Assembly (NCBI RefSeq): GCF_003284925.1
Contig: NZ_QMEX01000036.1
Span: 1-32,757, forward strand
From: Mycolicibacter senuensis
Lineage (GTDB): Bacteria > Actinomycetota > Actinomycetes > Mycobacteriales > Mycobacteriaceae
Direction of reading: 5' to 3'
DNA length: 32,757 bases
Shown here one piece after another: positions 8,843 to 16,771 of the stretch. Under the pieces are notes generated by a model. That model had not been told where the DNA came from, did no database searches, and saw only the letters and a list, made by a program, of their open reading frames with translations. Position 1 is the first letter of the stretch, and the number at the start of each line of letters is the position of its first letter. The translations under genes were made by a program, and so were the position numbers.

Positions 8843-8859
8843 GCTCGGCAGCACCGAGC
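8843..8859. terminator. small hairpin between convergent genes
   Basis: GCTCGG and CCGAGC form an exact 6-bp stem around a CAGCA loop, just after the acyltransferase stop at 8839 and before the gabD2 stop at 8909. There is no T-tract, as is common in mycobacteria. A terminator role is a guess from its position. Confidence 0.35.
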
Positions 8860-8908
8860 AGCGTCACGGCTGCGAGCGTCGGCGGCCAGCCGGTGGCGGG
8901 TCGAAGCG

Positions 8909-10462
8909 CTACCGGCCGGGTAGCGCCTGGACCAGGCGGATCATCGGGGTCAGCAGTTTCTGCCACAGCGGACCCGGGATCCCAAGCGGCGGATCCAGAT
9001 TCAGAACCCGGGCAGTGGAGACCGTCTGCGACTCGGTGTACTTCAGGATGCCGTCGGCGCCGTGGCGGCGGCCCACCCCGGACGCCTTCATCCCACCCAT
9101 CGGCGCCGCGGTGCTGCCGAATGCCAGTGCGTAGCCTTCGTCGACGTTGACGGTGCCGGACTTGATCCGGGCGGCGATCGCCTCACCCTGCGCCTTGGTT
9201 GCAGCCCACACACTGGCGTTGAGCCCGTACTCGGTGTCGTTGGCTTTGGCGATGGCCTCGTCGACGCTGTCGACGGGGTATATGGAGACCACCGGCCCGA
9301 ACGTCTCGTTGCGCCCGCATTCCATCTCGTCGGTGACGTCGGTCAGCACGGTGGGTTCGAAGAACAGCGGCCCGATGTCGGGGCGGGCGTTACCGCCGGC
9401 GATAACCTTGGCGCCCTTGGCCTTTGCGTCGTCGACATGATTGGAGACGGTTTTGATCTGGTCTTCGGAGATCAAGCTGCCCATGTCTGCGGAGAAGTCG
9501 TAGGCGGCCGACAGCTTCATGGCGCGCACCTGCTCGGCGAACTTCGCGGCGAACTCGTCGGCGATCTCCCGTTCGACGTAGATCCGCTCGATCGAGATGC
9601 ACAGCTGCCCGGCGTTGGAGAAGCAGGCCCGAGTGGCGGCTTTGGCGACCTCGGGCAGGTTCGCACCCTTGGTGACGATCATCGGGTTCTTGCCGCCCAG
9701 TTCGGCAGAGAACCCGATCAGCCGGGCGCCGCACTGTTCGGCCAGCGAGCGGCCGGTGGCGCTGGATCCGGTGAACATCAGGTAGTCGCACTGCTGCACG
9801 ATCGCGGTGCCGACCACCGACCCCGGGCCGGGCACCACCGCGAACAGCTCACGCGGCAGACCGGCCTGGTACAGCAGTTCAGCGTTGGCCAGCGTGCAGT
9901 ACGGGGTCTGGCTGTCCGGTTTGACCACCACGGCGTTACCGGCCAACAGTGCGGGAATCGCATCCGAAATCGACAGTGTCATCGGGTAATTCCACGGTGA
10001 GATGACCCCGACGACGCCCTTCGGGTGGTGATTGACCACGGTCTTGACGATGCCGGGCAGCAGGCCCTGCACCCGCTTGGGGGCCAGCAGCTTGGTGGCC
10101 TGGCGCGCGTAGTAGCGCGCGTTGAGCATGATGTCGACGATCTCCTCCTGGGCCGCCGAACGGGCCTTGCCGGTCTCGGCCTGAGCGACGTCCATCAGGA
10201 AGTCCCGGTTTGCGATCACCAGATCGCGGTAGCGCTCGATGATCGCGCAGCGCTCCTTGACGCTGCGGGCCGCCCACTGCTGTTGGGCGGTGCGGGCCTT
10301 GGCGAAGGCCGCCGTCACATCCTCGGCGGTGCCCACCGGGATGGTGGTCAGTGGTTTGCCGGTGAAGACCTCGTCGATGGTCTTCGACTGGCGGGCGTCA
10401 GCGTCCTCGATGGCGACCAGCGCGCGCAGCCGGTCGAATTCTGCGGTGGACGGAGCGGGCAT
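8909..10462 (-). CDS. gabD2: succinate-semialdehyde dehydrogenase GabD2
   Basis: The 517-residue aldehyde dehydrogenase matches remembered M. tuberculosis GabD2 (Rv1731, 518 aa) from end to end, including MPAPS and TIDEVFTGKPLTTIPVGTA. It oxidises succinic semialdehyde to succinate with NAD(P)+. ALDH motifs are in place: SPWNYP at 155-160, cofactor-binding Lys181 in VVVKPDSQTPY, general base Glu255 in ELGGKNP and nucleophile Cys288 in GQLCISIER. It begins at ATG 10462 behind a good AGGAG ribosome site. An exact palindrome at 10491-10505 lies in the 42-base gap to the upstream beta-lactamase-like gene on the same strand, suggesting its own regulation. In M. tuberculosis gabD2 is far from the mce4 region, so this linkage is a local rearrangement, if memory is right. 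Confidence 0.9.
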   Translation of the reverse strand: MPAPSTAEFDRLRALVAIEDADARQSKTIDEVFTGKPLTTIPVGTAEDVTAAFAKARTAQQQWAARSVKERCAIIERYRDLVIANRDFLMDVAQAETGKARSAAQEEIVDIMLNARYYARQATKLLAPKRVQGLLPGIVKTVVNHHPKGVVGVISPWNYPMTLSISDAIPALLAGNAVVVKPDSQTPYCTLANAELLYQAGLPRELFAVVPGPGSVVGTAIVQQCDYLMFTGSSATGRSLAEQCGARLIGFSAELGGKNPMIVTKGANLPEVAKAATRACFSNAGQLCISIERIYVEREIADEFAAKFAEQVRAMKLSAAYDFSADMGSLISEDQIKTVSNHVDDAKAKGAKVIAGGNARPDIGPLFFEPTVLTDVTDEMECGRNETFGPVVSIYPVDSVDEAIAKANDTEYGLNASVWAATKAQGEAIAARIKSGTVNVDEGYALAFGSTAAPMGGMKASGVGRRHGADGILKYTESQTVSTARVLNLDPPLGIPGPLWQKLLTPMIRLVQALPGR

Positions 10463-10490
10463 TGCTGTCTCCTACTCGCGGGTAACAAGT

Positions 10491-10505
10491 GGTTAGCCGC
10501 TAACC
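10491..10505. promoter_or_regulatory. 15-bp palindromic operator candidate upstream of gabD2
   Basis: GGTTAGC-C-GCTAACC is an exact inverted repeat of 7-bp arms around one base. It lies 29 bases upstream of the gabD2 ATG and touches the stop codon of the upstream gene. Size and symmetry fit a TetR- or GntR-type site. No such regulator gene is in the window, and the site does not match the KstR pattern. Confidence 0.5.
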
Positions 10506-11305
10506 TACCCGCCGCAGCGGCCGCCCGGTAGCGCGGCGGCATTGGCGCTGAGCCACTCGGTCATCTGGTCGAGCGCGGCCACCCCGGCATCGAAGCTGCC
10601 GTTGTTCGGTTCGGCGGCCATCGCCACCGCGACATCGCCCCGCGGGGTACCGACGATACCGAACTGCCGCACCAGGTAGCCGCCGCCGGGGCCGGGGCCC
10701 CAACCGCCTTTGGTCGGTGCGCCGATCTTCGCCAGGCCCCAACGCTGGCTGGTCACAGTGTTTTTCATCAGGCCGACCACCGGGGCGGCAACGGCCATGC
10801 ACGGCAGGTGGGCGGCGAACACCGCTTGGCGGGCCAGCGGCCACTGGGTCTGGCCGAAGGCGCTGAATTCGGGCCGCAGCCGCCGGGATTCGACTGCGGT
10901 GCCGGTGTCGCCGCCGGCCCGTAGCACGGCTTGCACCTGCTGGGCGGCCTGCGGCGCCGGGCCGAGTTCGGACCACAACTTCTCGGCGGCGTCGTTGTCG
11001 GAGGCGGTGACGGCCCGGGCCGCGAGGTCTTGCGCATTCGGGCGGTTGGCGTGGATCGCCGCGATTGCCAGCGGGACCTTGATGGTCGACCAGGCCACCC
11101 CGTTCTGCAGGGTGCCGAGCGTGCCGGCGCCGTTCTGGCCGACCGGGGCGTAGGCGATACCGATGGTGGCCGGGATGGTGCCGGCCAGTCTGGCGAACGC
11201 GGGCTGGAGGGGCTCCGCGGAGGCGGGGGAGGCCGGTAAAACAGGGGAGGCCGGGGCCAACAGGGCGACCAGGACCGCGACGAGTGCTCGACGGGCAGCA
11301 GGCAT
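10505..11305 (-). CDS. secreted beta-lactamase-like serine hydrolase
   Basis: The 266-residue protein has a typical export signal: Arg5-Arg6, a hydrophobic Ala/Leu/Val run at about 7-22, and a likely AxA cleavage near SPASAEP (residue 30). The rest resembles class A beta-lactamases. STIK at 73-76 supplies the Ser-x-x-Lys motif, SDN at 102-104 the second motif, and TKGG at 198-201 stands in for the KTG/KSG triad. It is shorter and more diverged than classical mycobacterial BlaC, and the omega-loop Glu is not obvious. Activity on beta-lactams is therefore uncertain; it may be a peptidase or an inactive relative. It lies 42 bases upstream of gabD2 on the same strand and is divergent from the secreted protein at 11446. 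Confidence 0.8.
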   Translation of the reverse strand: MPAARRALVAVLVALLAPASPVLPASPASAEPLQPAFARLAGTIPATIGIAYAPVGQNGAGTLGTLQNGVAWSTIKVPLAIAAIHANRPNAQDLAARAVTASDNDAAEKLWSELGPAPQAAQQVQAVLRAGGDTGTAVESRRLRPEFSAFGQTQWPLARQAVFAAHLPCMAVAAPVVGLMKNTVTSQRWGLAKIGAPTKGGWGPGPGGGYLVRQFGIVGTPRGDVAVAMAAEPNNGSFDAGVAALDQMTEWLSANAAALPGGRCGG

Positions 11306-11445
11306 TGCCTCAGTATTGCGTGCCAGGCGGCGGAAATCGTGGCGGCCGACGGGGCGGGTCGGCAGCTATACCCCCTTCGAGGCCACCGCGACGGAAAGGT
11401 TCGCGAAAAACCGCACTCATTTCTATTTTGGATTATCGTCTCGGT

Positions 11446-11877
11446 ATGAGAGCCCCCGTCCACGCAGTGATCGCCGCCGCAACCCTGACCGTCGCGGCGA
11501 TCAGCGGCGCTGCCGCTGCCGCCGCCGAGTCGGAGATGCACTTCTTCGAGTCCCCCAGCGGAAACATCGCATGCCTGGCCGATTCGGACTGGGTTCGGTG
11601 CGACGTCCGGGATCGGGACTGGTCGCCGCCGCCCCGGCCGGCAGACTGTCCGAGTCAGACCGGATACGGCCAGGGCATCAACCTCGAGGCCACCGGTAAG
11701 CCGGAGTTCGTGTGCGCCGGTGATACCACCTTCGGTGGCGACGCGCGCACGCTGCAGTACGGGGATCGCGAGAAGATGCCCGGCTACAGCTGCGTCAGCG
11801 AGACCTCCGGTATCCGTTGCGAGAACGGCGACGGTCACGGGTTCGAGATCGCACGCGACTTCTACCGGCTCTTCTGA
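11446..11877 (+). CDS. small secreted cysteine-rich protein (DUF6636-like)
   Basis: From ATG 11446 the product is 143 residues with a signal peptide (Arg2, His6, hydrophobic to about 26, cleavage near AAAAAES). The mature part has six cysteines at 43, 52, 68, 90, 116 and 125, suggesting three disulfide bonds outside the membrane. The ending IRCENGDGHGFEIARDFYRL is typical of the mycobacterial DUF6636 family, whose role is unknown. The frame stays open upstream to 11284, but the signal peptide fixes the start at 11446. The 140-base gap to the divergent gene at 11305 is AT-richer near 11420-11445 (TTCTATTTTGGATTATC) and probably holds its promoter. Not visibly related to the lasso cluster. Confidence 0.8.
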   Translation: MRAPVHAVIAAATLTVAAISGAAAAAAESEMHFFESPSGNIACLADSDWVRCDVRDRDWSPPPRPADCPSQTGYGQGINLEATGKPEFVCAGDTTFGGDARTLQYGDREKMPGYSCVSETSGIRCENGDGHGFEIARDFYRLF

Positions 11878-11886
11878 GCCTTGTGC

Positions 11887-12723
11887 TCACCGCTGTGCAA
11901 GCACCGCCATGTCGGGCGCCAGCACATCGGTCAGCGCCGCCCACGGCACGGTGATCACCGGCAAGCCGTGCCCGAACTGGTAGTCGGCGAAATGAAGTTC
12001 CAAGCCGTCGGCGGTCGGAATCCAGTTCGCGAAGTTCTTTGCGATCGGCCGGTTGCCGGGTTCGTCGAGCATCGGCTCGCCACCGTCACCGTAGACCGTC
12101 GGCCATATCCGCTTGGTCTGTTCCGAGAGCCGGTTGAGGCCGTCCTGCTCATCGGAGAACAGGTCGCTCAACGTGATGGGTCTGGCGCTACGGCTGTCGA
12201 TGACGACCGTGCTGACGTAGTTGTTCGGATGGGCGGCCCCGTGCGCGTAGTAGACACCGGTGAGAAGTTGCGCGAGCGCGGTAGGCCGAAAGAACAACTC
12301 GGACTTCACTTCGAAGGTCCACGACGGTATCGAGTCCGCATCGGTGCGCACCTGCTCGATCTGGTCGCGGGCCGAGGCGTCACCGGCTTTGTTGAACGCC
12401 TCGGCCACCGAGGGGTCACCACCGGACACCTGAGCGACCTCGGCGTGCCAGCGTCCGCCACCGTCCGGAGTGGCTCCGGCGATCGTGGCGGCCGCGACGG
12501 TATAGGTCTTACCGTTGGACTCTCCCGATTCCGAGGCGGCGGTCGGCATGGGATCGGCAGGCGTCCGAGGTGACACCTGAGTCGAAGTCGGTTGCGCTGT
12601 TGTCGAACGCGATTCGTTGTTGCCGCATGATGTCACCGAAACTAACGCCACTGCGACGATTGCTGCGAGGGATGTCGTGACGATGTTGGGCATCAGGCGC
12701 GCAGGGCTTTCCGGGTTGGCCAC
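11887..12723 (-). CDS. lipoprotein with RsiV/DUF3298-like domain
   Basis: From GTG 12723 the protein has 278 residues. ATG 12693 would give 268, but only the longer form places a positive residue (Arg9) before the hydrophobic stretch. The lipobox VSVTSC puts the lipidated cysteine at residue 33, followed by a Ser/Thr/Pro linker to about 68. The folded part contains TFEVKSELFFRP, GVYYAHGAAHPNNYVSTVVI, a DLFSD segment and ADYQFGHGLPVITVPWAAL, which together resemble DUF3298/RsiV C-terminal domains of secreted mycobacterial proteins. It should sit on the outer face of the cytoplasmic membrane; its function is unknown. It converges on the gene at 11446 and is divergent from the lasso exporter, 127 bases away. 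Confidence 0.8.
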   Translation of the reverse strand: MANPESPARLMPNIVTTSLAAIVAVALVSVTSCGNNESRSTTAQPTSTQVSPRTPADPMPTAASESGESNGKTYTVAAATIAGATPDGGGRWHAEVAQVSGGDPSVAEAFNKAGDASARDQIEQVRTDADSIPSWTFEVKSELFFRPTALAQLLTGVYYAHGAAHPNNYVSTVVIDSRSARPITLSDLFSDEQDGLNRLSEQTKRIWPTVYGDGGEPMLDEPGNRPIAKNFANWIPTADGLELHFADYQFGHGLPVITVPWAALTDVLAPDMAVLAQR

Positions 12724-12783
12724 AGAAGCTGTGGTCGGCGGGTTACTGGAACGACATCAGCAGATCATCCCACTGTCACAGTG
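12720..12783. promoter_or_regulatory. two small palindromes between lipoprotein and exporter genes
   Basis: CCACAG-AAG-CTGTGG (12720-12734) is an exact 6-bp inverted repeat at the lipoprotein GTG. CACTG-TCA-CAGTG (12771-12783) is an exact 5-bp inverted repeat 67 bases before the exporter ATG. Either could bind a regulator in this 127-base divergent region. Both are short enough to arise by chance. Confidence 0.3.
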
Positions 12784-12850
12784 TTCGCGCTGGAAAAAGC
12801 GGTGTCGCAAACTGACGACCCTGCCGACGCCTTGATCGAGGAGCGGGTCC

Positions 12851-14731
12851 ATGTACATCCGACGCAGCCTGGTCATGCTGCACACGGTCCGCGGTACGGT
12901 ACTGCTCTCGGTCCTGCTGGGGTTGTTCGTCACCGCGCTGCCGTTCGTGTCCAACGCGGCGTTCGGGCCGCTGATGCAGGCGGTCGCAGTTGCGGGCATG
13001 GACGGCAATCTGGCTGACGTGTGGGGCTCGCGGGGGGCGTTGCTGAGCCGCGAAAGCGGTGGGTCCACCGGCATTTTCGGTTGGCTGACAACACCGGTGA
13101 CTTTCGCGACGCTGCTGGCGGTATGGGCGGTTTCGCTGGTGCTCGCGCAAGCCCTGAGTTTCGCCAACGCCTGGGTCGGCGCACACGTCGAGCGGAAGCT
13201 GCTCAGCGCGATCCTCCAGCGCGTTCACGGCCATATTCAGTCGCTGTCACTGGATTTCTTCATAGGCGCGCGCAGTGGTGCGCTTATCCAGCGAGTACAG
13301 CAAGAGGCCCCGTGTGTTCAGCGGCTCTTGACCGAGTGCCTTGTCCCACCGGCAGTCGACGCCGTGGTGCTGCTGATCGCATTGAGCTATCTGCTGGCGC
13401 TGTCGTGGCAGATGACGATCGTGTCGCTGGTGCTGGCCCCCTTGGCGCTGATGGCACTTCGCCTCGCGGGGAAGAGGCTTCAGACTGCCACCCGACGGGC
13501 GATGATGGCAAACCGCGCCATGAGCAGCGAACTCGCGGAGACCACCAGTGGTATCGCCGAGATTCAGGTATTCAATGCCCAACGTCAACGCAACGAGTTG
13601 TTCCGGGTCTCGTCGACGTCCGCAACGAGGAATATGGCCGCGATGAGGATCTGGATGCAGGCCGCGGCCAACGGAGTTCAGGTTTTCATCGCGCTGAGCA
13701 CCGTGCTGGTGTTGATCACCGGTATCGCATTCAGCGGCCGCTTTGGTCTCACCTTCGCGGGCCTGGTGGTGTTCATCGCCTACGTGCCGACGATGTTCGC
13801 GGCGGTGCAGCGGATGGTGTTGGCGTACACGACGTACAAGTCGATCCTGCCGCACATTGCGTCAACGTATGAACTCCTCGACACCGAGGCGACCGTGCGG
13901 GAGCGACCGAACGCCACGCCGCTCGGTGAGGTCCGCGGCAGCGTGGTGTTCGACGACGTGACATTCAGTTATTCGCCGCACCAGAAGATACTCGACGGGC
14001 TGTCATTCTCGATCGCGGAGGGTGAAACGGTCGCGCTGGTCGGCCCGATCGGATCCGGCAAGTCGACCGTCTTCAATCTGTTGCTCCGGTTCCTGGACCC
14101 GCAGGGTGGCCGGATCTTGTTGGACGGACACGATATCCGCGACGTGACGCTGCATTCGCTGCGCGAGCAGGTGTCCAAGCTCGCGCAGTTCCCGTTCTTC
14201 TTGAAAGACACCATCCGCGAGAATGTGCGGCTGGGCAAACACGACGCCACCGACCGCGACATCGAAGCGGCATGCGAGCTGGCCCACGTTCATAGCGTGA
14301 TCTGCGATCCGGCCAAGGTGCGAGACGGCTACGACACCGTCATCGATGTGGAGGTGCCGTCTGGTGGCCAGAAGCGATTGATCGCCTTCGCCCGGTGCCT
14401 GCTCCGTCGGCCCGAGGTGTTACTGCTCGACGAGCCGACCGAGAACCTGGATACGGATCAGCGGGCGAGGGTGACCGCAGTGATCCGCGAATATGCCGGC
14501 GATCGAACCTGCCTGGTGGTCAGCCATGACATGGATTTCATTGCATCCGTGGCCGATCGGATCATTGTCCTCAGCCAGGGGCGGGCGGTGGAGCAGGGTA
14601 CCCACGAACAATTGCTCACGCTCGGCGGCCTGTATACGCGACTGCACGCGGCTAACGATGCCGACCCCGCATCGCTCGGGAATGACCGGTTGGCTACGCC
14701 GACGCGACCGCGGGACAACAGGCCCCGCTGA
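12851..14731 (+). CDS. lasso peptide ABC exporter (fused membrane and ATPase domains)
   Basis: The 626-residue protein is a half-transporter. Its N-terminal membrane domain (about 1-330) has around six hydrophobic helices. Its C-terminal ATPase has Walker A GPIGSGKST (398-406), a signature PSGGQKR near 502-508 in place of LSGGQ, Walker B VLLLDEPT with its Glu near 528, and the H-loop SHD at 558-560. Homodimeric transporters of this kind (the D protein) export mature lasso peptides and give self-protection. The start at ATG 12851 has GAGGAG at 12838-12843. It converges with the precursor gene, and the two stop codons lie in opposite arms of one hairpin. The lasso role is inferred from this position; the fold itself is clear. 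Confidence 0.85.
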   Translation: MYIRRSLVMLHTVRGTVLLSVLLGLFVTALPFVSNAAFGPLMQAVAVAGMDGNLADVWGSRGALLSRESGGSTGIFGWLTTPVTFATLLAVWAVSLVLAQALSFANAWVGAHVERKLLSAILQRVHGHIQSLSLDFFIGARSGALIQRVQQEAPCVQRLLTECLVPPAVDAVVLLIALSYLLALSWQMTIVSLVLAPLALMALRLAGKRLQTATRRAMMANRAMSSELAETTSGIAEIQVFNAQRQRNELFRVSSTSATRNMAAMRIWMQAAANGVQVFIALSTVLVLITGIAFSGRFGLTFAGLVVFIAYVPTMFAAVQRMVLAYTTYKSILPHIASTYELLDTEATVRERPNATPLGEVRGSVVFDDVTFSYSPHQKILDGLSFSIAEGETVALVGPIGSGKSTVFNLLLRFLDPQGGRILLDGHDIRDVTLHSLREQVSKLAQFPFFLKDTIRENVRLGKHDATDRDIEAACELAHVHSVICDPAKVRDGYDTVIDVEVPSGGQKRLIAFARCLLRRPEVLLLDEPTENLDTDQRARVTAVIREYAGDRTCLVVSHDMDFIASVADRIIVLSQGRAVEQGTHEQLLTLGGLYTRLHAANDADPASLGNDRLATPTRPRDNRPR

Positions 14732-14760
14732 CCGGCGCAGTCCTGCGGCGGTCAGCGGGG
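14723..14760. terminator. shared bidirectional hairpin of exporter and precursor genes
   Basis: CCCCGCTGACCG (14723-14734) and CGGTCAGCGGGG (14749-14760) are exact inverted copies of 12 bases. The interior holds a further CGCA/TGCG pairing across a C-C mismatch. The exporter TGA (14729-14731) lies in one arm and the precursor TGA (14754-14752, minus strand) at the mirror position in the other. There is no U-tract, so it would work as an intrinsic terminator of the mycobacterial type, or as an mRNA 3'-end stabiliser. Confidence 0.7.
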
Positions 14761-14919
14761 TGGCAGCGGTGCCACCGTGTCGGGGGTGTCGTAGTGCCGG
14801 CTGTACCAGCCCATGTAGCCGTAGCCGGTACTGCTGTCGGAAAGGTAGTTACCACTGCCCTGGGTGGCATCACGCACGTCCCCAACGTGCACCACCAGTG
14901 GGGGAGAGTAGCTCTGCAC
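14752..14919 (-). CDS. lasso peptide precursor (leader plus 35-residue core)
   Basis: GTG 14919, seven bases after GGAGG (14931-14927), opens a 55-residue peptide. Residues 1-20 (MQSYSPPLVVHVGDVRDATQ) fit the lasso leader: Tyr4-x-x-Pro7 for RRE binding, then Leu8, Gly13, and Thr19 at the -2 position. The core would start at Gly21. Its first eight residues are GSGNYLSD, so Gly1 and Asp8 can form an 8-residue macrolactam. The 27-residue tail begins SSTGYGYMGWYSRHYD and ends in a Pro-rich VAPLPPR; Tyr13, Tyr15, Trp18, Tyr19, Tyr23, Arg21 and His22 are possible plugs. The tail is much longer than in most lasso peptides. It lies 58 bases after the cyclase gene. A hand sum gives a monoisotopic mass near 3848.7 Da for the untrimmed macrolactam. 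Confidence 0.9.
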   Translation of the reverse strand: MQSYSPPLVVHVGDVRDATQGSGNYLSDSSTGYGYMGWYSRHYDTPDTVAPLPPR

Positions 14920-14957
14920 CGTAAGACCTCCGTGATCTGATTCCTGCTGGCTACAAA

Positions 14958-14963
14958 AGTATA
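14958..14963 (-). promoter_or_regulatory. -10 element TATACT in front of the precursor gene
   Basis: On the minus strand TATACT (five of six consensus bases) lies between the cyclase stop (14980-14978) and the precursor GTG 14919. It predicts a start of transcription near 14951 and a leader of about 30 bases containing the GGAGG site. The -35 region is poor. A separate promoter here would raise precursor levels above those of the enzymes. Confidence 0.5.
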
Positions 14964-14977
14964 CGAGCTACCTCGGG

Positions 14978-16771
14978 TCACGTCCGAAAATCCCTTGAAT
15001 CGGTACTAAAGTACTCTGATGCGGCAATCCGTTGTGTCGGGTCGGCCGCATGGTGTAGGTGGCGCAGCCAGACCTCGATCTGCATCGCGGTGTAGAACTG
15101 GGTCACCGCGCCAATGCGCCCGGCGGAGTGCAGCGCGCGGTCCCAGGCGTCGGCGTCGACATAGCCGCGCTGCACGATCTGCGGATTCGTGCCGAGGTAT
15201 TCGCGCCAGCGGGGGTTGCGCTCAAATCCGTGCAATATCGCCTCGTCGGCGATCGACTTCGACCGCCGGCGAAGTACGGTCTCGCTGACTAGCCCGGCGA
15301 ACGCGTACCGTTGCACGGCACGGTCGATCCGAGGATCTGCGGCGATGTCCCACGGCGTGGTCATCGCCACGTCGACCAACGAAGGCGCCAAGAGTGGATG
15401 ACGCACTTCGATGCCTTCCGGGGCGAACAGCTGGCGGGATCTGGCGAACTCGACGCAGCGCAGGACGCTCTCCACGACGGCCTGGCCGTGCACCGACCGC
15501 GCACGGACGGTCGTGGTGACCTGTGCCCGGTGCTGCAGGCGGTGACGCTCGATGTAGTCCTGGCGCAACCACGGTGCCGATGCGGCGATGGGCCGGGGTG
15601 GTTCCAGGGTGAGCGTCCGGCCGCTTCGCCATCGCCGCAGCCCGTCGATTGCCGCACGCCGTACCCAGAAAGCGGCGGAACGCCCCAGTTCGGACTGCGC
15701 GCCCCATCTCAGCGACTCGCGCTGTAGTTGCGCCCATCGTCCGGTTCGCAACAGGTCGGCCAAGTACCAGGGAAGCAGGCCCGCGAGAAACACGGCGTCC
15801 CCGCCCTCGCCGGTCAGAATCGTTCGCACACCCAGCTCCCTCGCAAGAGCCTCCTCGGCAGCGTTGGGTGCCCAGTTGAGAATCCGGCGTGTCGGTGCCG
15901 GCAGGAAGATGCCGAGTTCCGGCCCCGCCGTGAAGGGCCCATGCTCGGTGGCGTCGATCGGATGCCACGGTGCCGGCGTCGATCGAAGGGCAGCTCGAAT
16001 CCAAGAAGACTCGTCGCTGCCCGGGGAGCCGGGATGGACGAAGCTCAGTGCATGTATCGGGGTGATGCCGGTGGCCACGGCCAAGACAGTCGAGGTGTCC
16101 AGCCCGCCCGACAACTCGACGGCGTGCGTACCGTCAGACGACAATGCCCCCGCGACAGCATGTTTGACGGCTACGCGCAGTAGCTCCTGGTGCTCGTCGA
16201 AGGTTCCCGGGCGCGGCTCCTCGGGTGGACGCCAACCACCTCGTACCCGCAGGCGGCCCGCCCGGCAGCTGGCAAACTCACCGGGTTGCAGTCGGCTTAT
16301 GCCGCGATACGGCGTTCGGGGCCCCAGATGCAAGCCGGCACTGAACATATCGGCCAGGTAGTCCTCGTCGGGTTCATGCCATGCACCGGTCTGGCGAACC
16401 AGGGCGCCGAGGTCGGTCGAGACCACGGTGCCGTCCGTCGCGCCGGCGAAGTACAGCGGACGCAGGCCCATGCGATCCCCGAACAGGACGGCATCGGGGC
16501 CGTTCACCACCACCGCGGCGTACTCGCCGACCATGCGTTCGGCCGCGTCGTTGGGCCACCGCCGCAACCCGGCCGCCACGATCTGCGCCAAGGGCGCCGA
16601 CTTCGCCAGGTCCAACTCCCTGCGGAGCGATGCCGGGCTCGCGAGGAAGCCATGAAACCACACCGCGGATTCGCCGAACCGCTGAAATCCAGGCCACCCG
16701 TGGACGCGTGCCGGTGTCTCGGTGGGCAGCGCTACCAGGAATCCATCCAGTGATGGCCGGGCCGGTTGCAT
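14978..16771 (-). CDS. lasso peptide cyclase (asparagine synthetase-like)
   Basis: The 597-residue protein is built like asparagine synthetase B. An N-terminal glutaminase-like domain (about 1-180, with FGDRMGLRPLYF and a GEYAAVVV strand) lacks the N-terminal Cys nucleophile, since the chain starts Met-Gln. A C-terminal AMP-forming domain has the PP-loop ELSGGLDTST near 219-228 and LTGEGGDAVF near 319-328. This is the pattern of lasso cyclases, which adenylate the Asp/Glu side chain of the core and join it to the new N-terminus. ATG 16771 overlaps the stop of the peptidase gene (TGATG); GTG 16774 is an alternative adding one residue. Placed between the RRE-peptidase and the precursor, its assignment to lasso synthesis rather than asparagine synthesis is strong. 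Confidence 0.93.
   Translation of the reverse strand: MQPARPSLDGFLVALPTETPARVHGWPGFQRFGESAVWFHGFLASPASLRRELDLAKSAPLAQIVAAGLRRWPNDAAERMVGEYAAVVVNGPDAVLFGDRMGLRPLYFAGATDGTVVSTDLGALVRQTGAWHEPDEDYLADMFSAGLHLGPRTPYRGISRLQPGEFASCRAGRLRVRGGWRPPEEPRPGTFDEHQELLRVAVKHAVAGALSSDGTHAVELSGGLDTSTVLAVATGITPIHALSFVHPGSPGSDESSWIRAALRSTPAPWHPIDATEHGPFTAGPELGIFLPAPTRRILNWAPNAAEEALARELGVRTILTGEGGDAVFLAGLLPWYLADLLRTGRWAQLQRESLRWGAQSELGRSAAFWVRRAAIDGLRRWRSGRTLTLEPPRPIAASAPWLRQDYIERHRLQHRAQVTTTVRARSVHGQAVVESVLRCVEFARSRQLFAPEGIEVRHPLLAPSLVDVAMTTPWDIAADPRIDRAVQRYAFAGLVSETVLRRRSKSIADEAILHGFERNPRWREYLGTNPQIVQRGYVDADAWDRALHSAGRIGAVTQFYTAMQIEVWLRHLHHAADPTQRIAASEYFSTDSRDFRT

Noticed and set aside
7571..8854. 427-codon minus-strand frame opposite the WS/DGAT gene
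   Set aside because: It shows His/Arg/Gly-rich shadow composition; the plus strand carries the HHAIVDG enzyme.
14694..14981. 95-codon minus-strand frame overlapping the lasso precursor, starting at a GTGA overlap with the cyclase stop
   Set aside because: Its sequence is Arg/Pro/Thr-rich with no leader or core motif, and it runs into the exporter antisense. The frame starting at 14919 has a GGAGG site and all leader hallmarks.
14978..16771. True asparagine synthetase
   Set aside because: There is no N-terminal Cys for glutamine use, and the neighbours are an RRE-peptidase and a lasso precursor.
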